Assembly (NCBI GenBank): GCA_016858145.1
Contig: JAEHOE010000015.1
Span: forward strand, 620,001 to 684,000
Direction of reading: 5' to 3'
DNA from: Edaphochlamys debaryana
Taxonomy: Eukaryota > Chlorophyta > Chlorophyceae > Chlamydomonadales
DNA length: 64,000 nt
Of this stretch, positions 12,743 to 23,052 are shown piece after piece. Numbering within the stretch: the first letter of the stretch is position 1; every line of letters starts with the position of its first letter. The position numbers were made by a program, and so were the translations under genes. Under the pieces are notes generated by a model, which saw only the letters and a program-made list of their open reading frames with translations, made no database searches and was not told the DNA's origin.

Positions 12743-13746
12743 TCCGCAAGGGCAGCACACCGCTCCGACACGAGCAGCGGCTGTCTAGACAGAAAGCTGC
12801 CGTGGCATGCCGGGGGTGCGGCGAGGACAGAAGCGACGTGGCCTTGTTGGAGCTGGCTCCCTCGGCTCGGCGAGGCTAGCTCAGGGCTGCTGACGCCGCT
12901 GGGACCAAGGCGCAGGCGAGCGCTATGTGCGGTTGAAGCAGAGGCGAACGTGTTTGGGAAAGCGGCAGAGTCCATGACCCAAGCGCACCACCATGCCCCG
13001 ACACGTATCCCGCCACACGCCTGCCCAACCCGGCCCCGCGCCCCCCTCCGTCACCAGGCAGGGCCAGGGCAGGGCTGCGCAACCCCGTCCAAGCCCTCCA
13101 CCAGCCTCCACCCTCCCCGCACACCTCTCACGCCACCTTACTCAGCTTTCCTCCACCTCTGCCTCACGGTCCACGTCCACGCCTTGCGCCATGTGGGCCG
13201 GCCTACCACATCCACGTCGACCCATCGAGCTCATCCTCACCCGTACGGGACGTCGCCGTGCCAGTACGCCCTTACTGTTGCAGCTGGCCTCTCGTCACCC
13301 TCTGTCGGCCCCTCTCCAACAAGCGCTCCGCCGCCAGTCCGCCAACCGGCAGAGCACGCCAGCCCATCAACGTGTCGTTAGTCGAAGCCAGTCATGCTAC
13401 TCGTGCAAGGTCACGTCACTAGGGGTACAGCTGCCATCCCGTCTATGGCCGAGAGGCCCAGCAGAGCCCCAGTGGGGTGGCGCCCCACCCCGACGCCTTC
13501 CTCCCGTGCCTCACACACACAACGCTCGACCCCTTGCCCCCTGCCAGAAAAGAAGTATTGAGGGGTCTCCCCTCGGCGACCCCCTCGTTGTGGTTCAACG
13601 ACCAACAGTTGGCTGCAGCTGAGGGTGGTGCTGGTATGGAGGCCCATACCCGGTAGGTGGCGCTTTACGCTTAACCCCTCTCAGCTGGTGCTCGGAGGCG
13701 GTTCCTGCTGTAGCCATCGCATCCTGCCCCCCATTCTTCCCCTGCG
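12743..13746. other. Intergenic; MYND promoter and redoxin 3' UTR
   Basis: About 1 kb lies between the MYND start codon and the redoxin stop codon, both genes being on the minus strand. No coding frame, RNA gene or repeat of note was seen. It should hold the MYND promoter and the redoxin 3' UTR. Confidence 0.5.
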
Positions 13747-15659
13747 CTAGTGCCTGTAGTACGTCACGCTCGAGCACTGCGCCACGATCTTCTTGGCCAG
13801 GTCTGACTTCTCCACGCAGTCGGCCGTGGACAGGCCCCGCTCCGTCAGCATCTCCTTGAGCGCCTTGACGGGCTGGGGCGGGGGGCAGGGGGGGAGGGGA
13901 GGAGGGGAGGAGGGGAGGAGGGGAGGAGAGGGGTCAGCCAGTGGGAGGTTAGTGGGCAAGCTGGGGCAAGGGTCCCAAGCCCCCCTCAGTACCTGACCCC
14001 ACCCGGCCCCAACCAAGCCTCTGCCCGATGGGGTCCCAACCACGCCCGCCCCGGGCCCCAACCAGGCCCAGCCCGGGCCCCACCATGCCCAGCAGCTCGT
14101 CCAGGCTGGCGGTGATGAGCGGCAGCGGCTCCCGGGAGTCGGGGGCGGCCCGGTCCGACGCGGCGGCGGCGGCCGTGCGGAGCGCCGTCTCGAAGCCGGG
14201 TTCCATTGGGTGGCCTGGGCGGGTACGTGGGTGGCACGTCCGGTGCGAGTGTGAGGTCACGGTAACACGGATTGTCGCGAACCGCGGCTGGGGTTGATGC
14301 GCCCCTCTAAGGACCTGGCGGGGATAGCGATTCAGGTGCTGTGCTATTAAAATCCGTCTCCGGCGCACTGCGCACTCCGTCAGAAGTCCGACGCACCTGA
14401 GTAGGTGATGGTATTGGTGGAGTCGATGACGAACGCGTGGGGGATACCGCGTGCCTGGGCCGGCATCATGAGGCCTGCAGGAGGGCAGGAGAGCAGGAGC
14501 GGCGCGGCGCCACGTCAAGGCTCTAGCCCCACCCCCCGCATCCGCGTTGGTCCCCGCCAGCTGCCTTTCATCACGCCCCGCATGTAAGCAGCCTCGTGCC
14601 ATCCATCCCCGCCGCACCTTCCTGCACCTCCCCGGACGAGTCTATTGCGACCGTGTAGTCCATTTGCTGCCCCATGCCCTCAACGAACTTCTTCGCGGCC
14701 TGTGGATCGGGAGGCGGCATAGGTATTGCATGAGTCATGCGCGTAAAGGACCAACCGTCAGCCATGTTGAGCGCCGAAGGTGCAGCACTCAGGCCGCAGG
14801 GTCAAGCCGAACTGGTGGGTACTGGGTAGGACCGGGGGGATCGGGAAGCGGGTCAGAGCTCGGGGTGCTGGCATGCGTGGTCGTCGCGCCGCTGAGGCGC
14901 ACGTGTTCCCTAACACACATGACATGCGACGGGACCTTCGATGACCCGGCGTGTGTACCCTTGTGCTCCGTCAGCCCGTCTGTGTGGTAGCTTGGCCCAC
15001 GGCGTCCCTGGCCAGCGGTGTGCCAGACCCGTGCCGACCTCACCCGACTGCCCCCCCCTTGCCCGGGCCCTACCTGCGCATTCTGGTCCGTGGACACTCC
15101 CACAATGTACACGTGCTTGTCCTTGTACTTGTGCTGCAGCTCCGTCAGATGCTGCAGGAGCGGCGGGGGGTGGGGAAGAGGGTCGAGCCAGGGGTGAGGC
15201 AGCCCCGACCCGAGCAGCCCTGGCCGGAGGCCTCATCTACCCATCCCTCTCCTTCTCGCTTCCATATGCCCCCCCCATGCCACCCCCTGTGCCACCCCAA
15301 GGCCTTATCAGTGTCTTACGAGCTATGGCTGTGCCACGCACAGCCCTTGGCTATGAAACTGCTTCACAAGTACCTCGTCCTAGGGGACCTGCCGGCAACC
15401 GGACCTGCCCCTCGTCCCATACCCGCCCCACACTGGTTTGGCCCCACCCGGCACAGCCCCCCTCGGGCCCCCGCCTGACCAACGCTCTACGCAACGGGAT
15501 ACATACCGGTATCGTTTGGCGGCAGGGGCCGCACCACGTCGCCCAGACCTCGACAACGATAACACGCTTGACATCGCCGCCTGCTTGCCCTATGGCGATG
15601 GGATCGCCCTTGATGAACGTGAGCCCCCGAAGCGCAGGGCACTTGGTTCCGACTACCAT
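13747..15659 (-). CDS. TlpA/ResA-like thioredoxin with extra C-terminal domain
   Basis: Six exons join perfectly: 15659-15507, 15151-15074, 14699-14618, 14474-14397, 14214-14084 and 13872-13747, giving 215 residues. Residues 1-170 are a redoxin fold. WCGPC at 42-46 follows a hydrophobic beta strand (VIVVEVWAT), and KHVYIVGVSTDQ, the cis-Pro loop ARGIPHAFVID and GHPMEPGFE follow, as in TlpA/ResA-type thiol reductases. Residues 175-215, encoded by the last exon alone, form a separate helical module with one Cys (GLSTADCVEKSDLAKKI). It resembles SAP/MANF C-terminal domains (inference). No signal or transit peptide is evident from the chosen ATG, which has a stop upstream, so a cytosolic disulfide reductase is likely. 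The substrate is unknown. Confidence 0.85.
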
Positions 15660-16639
15660 AGCTACTGAGTGTGAGCTTGAGCAAGGAAAGGAATCGGGAT
15701 GGCAGCGGCGCAATTCCTCGCCAAGACTTTACGGTAATGTAAGAGCCGATTATTACAGAAAGCAACAAATGCTCGTAGAGTAAATGAATGAGGTTCTGTG
15801 TGCAGCAGGGGTGGACGTACGATGCCGGCACGTTCCAGCAGCCTCCAGAGCGCATGACGTTGGACAGGCTCCAACGCGACAGTGCGGTACAGAGCTGCCT
15901 GCAGTGGCGAAGGGGACCAGTTGCTCGGGCGCAGGGGTGGACGGGGAGAGGAGGAGGTCCTCCTGGAGGGGGCACGCCTGACGCGGGCTGAGACCTGACG
16001 TGCCAGACGTGCCAGACGTAACCCCCTGGCTGAAGAGTTCAGCCAGCTCCATCAGCCCCTCAGTACACAAGGCGACTGCACACGAGGAGGAGGGCAAGAA
16101 GGAAGGAGTCGTAGCCGACGCCGGTGGGCGGTGGCTTGGCACCTCCAGGCTAGCACGGGTTATTATAGACAATGGGGCGTAGTGCCGCGGTGTTGGCGTC
16201 GCATGATGTTGGCCGACGCAGAATGCCTGTGCCTGTGAACGGGGAACCCTTCCGCCGAAAGTGGCTGAAAGTCCCCCCCCTAGCACGGGTCCTCGCAGGT
16301 CTCCTGCGTCCCTGTCCTCAGTACTGCTCAGAGGGGCGCACGGGGCCCGCGCCGGGGAGAGCGTGCCAAATTCCTTCAGACCGTGTTGTGGGTGCTTCTG
16401 GTTGTGGACGGCATACGAGGGCAGCCGACCTGCGCCGTGGCGCCGAGTCATGGCACGGCACCGCATTGCCGTACGCATCTCGTTGCGTAGTGCAGGGAGG
16501 GCCAGCCCTTGCTGGCATCCTAAAACCACCTGCTGTGCTTGAGTGGGACTAGGTAGCAGCACCCATGTGCGAGGGCCCATAGGCAGCGAGGACCCTGACG
16601 CAAGCATAGTCGCGACGAGAATCCAGATACCGAGGCACC
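15660..16639. promoter_or_regulatory. Divergent interval, redoxin / MGDG synthase
   Basis: This 980-bp gap lies between outward-facing start codons. It contains short tandem GACGTGCCA-type repeats near 16005-16018 and, at 16157-16179, a 23-bp word found inverted at 31690-31712. Long open frames on the minus strand here have no recognisable domain and are not called. Confidence 0.4.
16157..16179. repeat. 23-bp dispersed word, copy 1
   Basis: The word starts gggttattatagacaa. Its reverse complement occurs at 31690-31712 with one mismatch (22/23 by eye). An AT-rich word of this kind is unusual in such GC-rich DNA. See the paired entry. Confidence 0.6.
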
Positions 16640-19600
16640 ATGCGCACGCTTGTCCCCCAAGACCAGGATGTCTCCGTTCTGCCTCCGATCCTTCCCGCAT
16701 TCCTCCTGCAGCGGAGACCGGGCGTGACCACTGTTCGGCCCCGCGCTGAGCTCGATGACGACCTTTCTTCGCGTCGGAGCAGCAATGGCTCTAGCAGCAC
16801 GTCCGATGGAGGGGATAAGCAGTCGCCAAAAGATGTGCCGATTCGGTTCGGCCTTCCGTCGCGCCTCGGCGGTGGAATTGGGCTTGGCGTCGGCGGCGGG
16901 CTCTTCGTAAGTGTGCGTTGCCTCGCCGAAATGCAGCAGCACGATCGCAACGGCGTTTCGTGCCACGCAGCTGGGAGGCACGGGAGCGGCTAAGGCGGTT
17001 CGGCTGTGGCCGTTCAAGCGTCGGCACCACCGGCGTGGTAAGGTGCTGACCTGGCGTTGACACGCAGCTAAGCGCGCATCTGCCGTCAGCATCTACTGAC
17101 TCGCGCTCGCCCCGCGTCGTCGTGAACCATGACTCCAGCCCTGAAGGAGGGGGAGAAGAAGCGCATTCTCATCGGGATGTCCAACACGGGCGGGGGGCAC
17201 AAGGCGAGCGCGGATGCCATCAAAGCGGCCTTCGAGGAGAAGTATGGCAACAAATACGAGGTGGGGCCTGTGGGGAGGCGGGAATGGCCTGGGTGGAAAC
17301 CTGGGGCTTGGGGCAGGGGCGGAGCGCCGGTGCGTGCTGGTCACCTCGCATAGGGATGTTGGCGCTACCAACACGCCGCCCCCATCTGGGTCGGGGTCGG
17401 CAGCAGCCTAAACGTGGCCCCACACCTACGGCAGGGCAGGGAGGGGTCCGTGGTGCTGTCGGCTCACGCCGACGCGCTCTAACGCCTGCAGGGGGTGGGG
17501 CGGGCACCCCCGCATGGCCCTGCCGCTCCTCGCCAGGTTGCCCTGCAGGTCACGCCCCCACGCCAGACCAACCGCCACGGACCTCCACCCTCGCCCCCCC
17601 TTCCTCCCTCCATCACGCCCCTGCCCAGATCACCATCGTGGATCTGTGGAAGGAGCACACGCCGCACCCCTGCAGGTGAGGCCGCGGGACCCCGCAGCGG
17701 CCCCGTTTTAGATCTGCCGGTGCCCAGAGGCAGACAGGTGGACGGACAGATGTTTGAATGTGGTCATCGTAACCTCACCCACACCGGTCGAGGGGCTGCA
17801 GCCTTGGCCCTAGACCCGCGCGTCCGCCGACGGCTCCACCCGCAGCCCAGCCCCGCTCCACCCCTCCACTCTCAGCTGGAATGGGCCCCTGTCTCCTTCC
17901 CACACCCATGTACCACCTCTCAACACACCCACATAGTATCCCTACACCCAGCCCTTCCCAAAGGCGGTCTTCACGCTCTCTCCACCCCGTTCCGCCCCTC
18001 TCCGCCCCCACCGTTCGCCCCGTTCTCCACCAACCCCGACCTCCGTCCCCGCTTCCCCAAACGCAGCGCCATGCCGGACACCTACTCCTTCCTGGTTAAG
18101 AACGCCTTCCTGTGGTGGTTCACCTACACCACCTCCAACCCGCGCCTCATTCACGTCCCCTACCTCACCGCCGTCTCCTTCATTGTCAGCGACGGGCTCA
18201 ACCAGGCCTTCGACCTGTACCAGCCGGACCTGGTGGTGAGAGGGCAAGGCAGGGGACGGGGGGAGGGGAGGCGAGAGGGAGGGAGGGGCGGGGAGGAAGG
18301 ATAGGAAGACCAGGGGACCTTTGGTCTGTGCCAGCCCGACCTGGTGGTGAGGGGGCCTATGGGGGAGGAGAGGGGAGGGAAGGAAGAGAGACGAGGAGGG
18401 AGGAGAGGTAAAGGGGAGGCAAGCGGGAGACCTGAGGGGCAGAGGAGAGGCAAGGGGAAGGATTAAGCCGTTAAGGGAGGCAAAGGTGGAGGTAGGAGTG
18501 GAATGCCAGGGGCTCTTTGACCAGGCGCTTGACCTGCGCCAGCCGGCCCCATTGGTGGGAAGTTGGGTTGGCTGAGGGAACTGTTGGAGGGAAGGAAGCG
18601 GACAGGCGGGGGGCGAGGAGAGGACGGAGGCCCAGAGGGGCGGGAGGCGGGTTTGACCCCACCGACTGCATAGGAGCACTGCAACGGGGCCAAGCGGGCA
18701 GGGCAGACAGGACCGCTGCCCATGCTGAAACGGGGCGGGGTCGTACGGGGACGGGCAGTGAGGGGTGAGGTGCGTTGGCCATCGTTAAGTGACCACGCAA
18801 CCACCATGCAACCAGGCACTTGCGGGTGCGCCACGACACTGGGGCTCATGCCCATACCAGGCACCCTCCGCAACCCTCGCCCCGCCAGCTCCAACCTCCC
18901 CACCACCCTCCCTCCTCCCCCCGGGCCTCTCCCCCTCACCCCCCCTGTCAGGTCTCTGTCCACCCCCTCATGAACCACATCCCCGTGCGCATCATGGAGG
19001 AGCGCATCAAGAAGGGCTCCATGCCCCCCACCAACTTCGCCACCGTGGTCACCGACTTCACCACCTGCCACAACACCTGGTTCTGCCCGGGCGCCACGCG
19101 CGTGTTCGTGCCCACCAGCTACTGCCGCGACCTGGCGGTGCAGAACGACATGCACCCGGAGCAGGTCGTGCTGCACGGTGGGGCGTGGGGGAGAGGGGAG
19201 GGGAGGGGGGGACAGAGGGGGAGAAGGGAGGGGATGAGGGATGAGGGAGGGAAAGAGGGTTGAAAGAGGGTTGGAAGAGGGTTGAAAGAGGGAGGTCATG
19301 CTGCGCAGTGGGGCCTGAGGAGGTAGCCGGAAGCCCGCTCTCCCTCCCAACCACAACCCCCGCCTGCCCGCCTGCCCCCGCAGGCCTGCCCATCCGGCCC
19401 GTGTTCACGCGGCGGCTGCCCCCGCGGCCCAAGCTGCGCCGGGCCCTGGGCATGGACACCGAGCTGCCGGCTGTGCTGCTGGTGGGCGGCGGCGAGGGCA
19501 TGGGCGCGCTGGAGGAGACGGTCAGCCAGCTGGACGCCAAGCTGGGGGACAAGGCGCAGGTGGGGGGCTGGAGGAGGGGGTGGGTGGTGGGGTTGGGGGC

Positions 19601-21603
19601 TGGAGGAGGGGGAGGGTGGGTTGGGGGGGTTGGGGGGCAGGGGGGGAGGGATACTGGAAGCTTAAAGGTGATCAGGGCCGTAGGCCCGCTCGAAAGGGGT
19701 GGGGGGGGGGGTGTGGGCGTGTGCTTGGCCCAAGTGTTGTCCCCGAGCGTGGTGGGGTGACAGGAGCGCCAGCTCGGCCCAGTGCGGAAGTATGAGAGAA
19801 GCGGCGTGGCTGGCAGGGCTTTGGCGGCGGCAGAGCGGGGAACGGCCCGCCAGCGCCGGGCTCGAGGTGGGAGGCGCGGGGAGCTCAGTGTAGGAGCTCA
19901 AAGGCCCCAAGGAACCAACCGGCTGGCGACAGCTGCTTTGGCGGGGCGGAACGGCTGCCAGCTTTGGGTTAGAGGCTGGCGGTGCGCGGGTGGGGCACGG
20001 TAGGGCACGAGGGTGGGATATGTGCACGCTGGCCATAGCGCATAGGGAAGGCAGCGGCGGATGCAAGCGGGTACCCAAGCCTGTTCGGGCGGCGCGGGGG
20101 TGGGTGCTTCATGGCCGCAAGCCACCCTGCTGTCCCAACCCTCTTCCCCGCGTCCCCTCCGCAGGTGGTGGTCATCTGCGGGCGCAACCAGAAGCTGCAG
20201 AAGCGCCTGCGCGCTCGGCCGCAGGGGCCGGGGCACCTCAAGCTGGTGGGGTGGGGGGTTAGGGTTGTGGAGGGCTGGGCCTTGAGGGGGGGAGTGACAG
20301 GGTCTTCGGGGGTTGGGACTTGGCGGGCTGGGGCTGCTAAGCGGGGCCCGAGGTCGTGCCCAAGGAGGCTACCGAACGTCGGGCTTGGGAGCGTCTACAG
20401 GGAGCGACCAAGCCGCGACAGGAGGGGTGGTTGGGGTGCAGAGCCACCATTGCTCCTTGACGAACCCTTGCGCCGCACACCCCCACACCCCACCCGCCCT
20501 CCCAGGTGGTGACTGGCTTCGTGGACAACATCCACGAGTGGATGGGCGCCTGCGACGCCATCATCACCAAGGCCGGCCCCGGCACCATTGCGGAGGCGCT
20601 CATCTGCGGGCTGCCCATCCTGCTCAACGGCAACGTGCCCTGCCAGGTGGGGGGCAGCGGGTTCGGGGCTGCTCGTGTAAGGGCCGAGAAACGCGGGTGG
20701 GTGGCCGTGGGTGTGCCCACGGCCGCCACGTCGGGCTCGGGTTGGAGCCGGAGTCGGGCACACGCGGGGGCAGCAGGCCTGGTTGGTCCCGCCGCTAGCC
20801 ACCCCGAATGCTCCACTTTATTGCGTAATGCAGGCGTAGGGCAACATCCCCTGCGAGGTCAAAGCCACCTCCCCTTCCCCTCTGCACCTCAAACCCCCTC
20901 CGGCTTCTCCCCCTCACCTCCCCCACCCACCCCACACCCGCACGACAAGGGCGACAGCCCTTGCGTGGTCGAGCCCGCCTTCTCCCACCCCCAACCCCCA
21001 ACCCCCGACCCCTCCACCTTGACCCCACCCACCCCTCACCCACACAGGAGGAGGGCAACATTCCCTACGTGGTGGACAACCGCGTGGGCGCCTTCGAGAC
21101 GCGGCCGGCCGTGATCGCCTCGATCATCCGCTCCTGGCTGCTGGAGGGCGGCGAGGGCATGCGCGAGGAGTTTGCGGACATGGGCCGCCGCTCCAAGGCG
21201 CTGGGCAGGCCGCAGGCGAGGGCGCGCGCGGGGGGGGTGGAGGGGGGCGGGGGAGGAGGCGGCGGGGAAGGGGGTCCGGGAAGTGGGGGCGGAGGAGGGG
21301 GCGCAACTCAGGTCAACTCAGCCGCCTCGCAGCTTGCACCATGGACCCTTGCTGGCCCGGTGGCGCGCCGCATCCTGGACGACTTGCTTGGGTCTCCGTT
21401 CCGGGCAGGGTCAGCTCCCTTGCTGCAGGCGTCGCTTTCGGCCGCCGCGCCCTCACCCTTGGTCCGCCGCCTGCCGTACGCAGGCCGTGTACGAGATCGT
21501 GCACGACCTGGCTGACCTGGCCAACGAGCCGTACTTTGACTACGGCCCCGCGACGGCGGCGCTGCTGGGCGACCGCGGCCGCCACGACCTAGGCCACAAG
21601 TGA
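16640..21603 (+). CDS. MGD1: Monogalactosyldiacylglycerol synthase (MGDG synthase)
   Basis: Transfers galactose from UDP-galactose to diacylglycerol to make MGDG, the main thylakoid lipid, at the chloroplast envelope. Catalytic exons are 17129-17260, 17629-17675, 18067-18235, 18952-19177, 19384-19559, 20165-20245, 20506-20646, 21048-21215 and 21484-21603, all in phase. Family landmarks are the lipid-site loop [61 protein letters not shown] and the C-terminal EIVHDLADL. The start is uncertain. ATG 17129 gives 419 residues with no transit peptide. An upstream open exon, 16640-16906, ends at a GTAAGT donor and is Ser/Arg/Gly-rich like an algal transit peptide; spliced to 17147 it gives 502 residues. 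The intron after 21215 uses a GC donor. Confidence 0.93.
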
Positions 21604-23052
21604 GGCGCCGGCATGGCTGAGGTGTACCTGAAGTGACTGGCGGCGGGGCAGGGGGCGGCTGGGGCCGCGCTGACGGTGTTGTTGAGGGGGCGGACGAGGT
21701 GCAGGCGGCGGTTGTGGCTGAGCTGCCTGGTGGGGAGCGAGGTTTCTCTGGAGCAAATACAGTTGGCCCGGTGTTTTTTTGTGGGGCTGTCTATGGATGG
21801 AGGAAACGTGTTGTGCTGATGATGAGGTGGGGCTGCTGGTGCAGAGGCTGCTGTTGCCGGCCGGGGGGAGCACGGTAGGGCATGGGCGTGGTGGCCAGGT
21901 GCACGGCTATGTGGGGAAGTGCTGGCGCACACCCCAGACAGAGGTTTAGGGGTTGCTGGTGTACCGGATGGGATGGTTGAGAGGCAGCGGACTGCGGGTG
22001 GGTGAGGCCAAGTCCGTAACGACTGCGGCTGTATGGTGCGGTGAGGGCCGGACGGGGTCGGGACCGTTTGCACGGAGGCTCTTCAGCATAAGGGGGGTTG
22101 CTCTGGCGGCCAGGTTGCAGTGGCCGGGACTGGGGACGAGGGGCGCATTTGTATAAGCCGGATCCGGGCACGAGGCCCTAATGGATGTTGGGCATGGCCC
22201 CGGTAGATGCGCACTGGGTTAGCTGCTGGAATCCTTGGGTCCTGCTGATGGGGTACTGGTGCGGTCGTGGATTCCTCGAGTAGCAGCAGTCTTTGTCGAA
22301 GCAGCGTGGGTATCGGCTCCGGGAGCTGGCCGGGCGAAGAGCGGGGGGAGCAGGGTGGCGCTGTGATAGCGCAGGGGGAGTTGTGGGGCTGAAGGGCGGG
22401 ATCAGCAACAGGGCAGGAAGGGCAACGAGGCGCATGAGCCTTTGCCGGTGCTGCCGGTCGATGCGTGGGCGGAGGATTGCGTCGGACAGGCGCAGAGCTC
22501 TGATGCCGTCTGTAGTCGTGCAAGGAACTCAAGCAAACACTTTCACGCGCTGTGAAGGGCCGAAGGGGCGGCGCGGGGCTCGGAGACCCTCGGAGACCCG
22601 GACCGTGCCGTGGACGTCCGGCAGGGGCACGCGGGCTTGGATGCAGCTTTGTCTGGCTGTCGCATTTGCATCATAGCCTCTTTCACGCCCATAGTTTCCA
22701 ACGCCTAGGTCGCAACGCTAGCCCCGCGTAGGAAGAGCTTGCTGAGCAAACTAGCCCCGGCCTGCGCAAGTTGCCACGTTTCCCCTGTACCCAGGACCTT
22801 CTGTTTATCTTTGATTCACCCTGAATATGTGCATGGCTTAGCGCGGCGGGGCCCTCGCCAGGGCTCGCGAGAATGAGCACGCTATCGACGAGCCGTAAGG
22901 CAAGTCAGGATGGGAACCTGCATTTGCTACTGATGGGACCCAGGAACGCCCAGGCTGAGCCTCTTGGCGTGGGCCAGCTCGAGCTGAATGGCGTTCAGAC
23001 TCGTCATGCTTTAGCGAGCTTGCAATGCCCTTACTTTGCATAGGATGGGTCT
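21604..23052. other. 3' UTR of MGDG synthase and intergenic
   Basis: No gene is supported. This probably combines a long 3' UTR of the upstream gene with the promoter of the T1-PHR gene. A T-run occurs at about 21774-21780. No TGTAA was noticed in the plus orientation. Confidence 0.45.

Noticed and set aside
12993..13622. Open frames between the MYND and redoxin genes
   Set aside because: Pro/Ser/His-rich translations without domain or start context are typical of non-coding GC-rich DNA.
15753..16700. 315-codon open frame on the minus strand upstream of the redoxin
   Set aside because: Composition looks random (many Arg, Cys, His, Pro), there is no recognisable motif, and it overlaps the likely MGDG-synthase first exon. 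It is treated as a GC-bias artefact.
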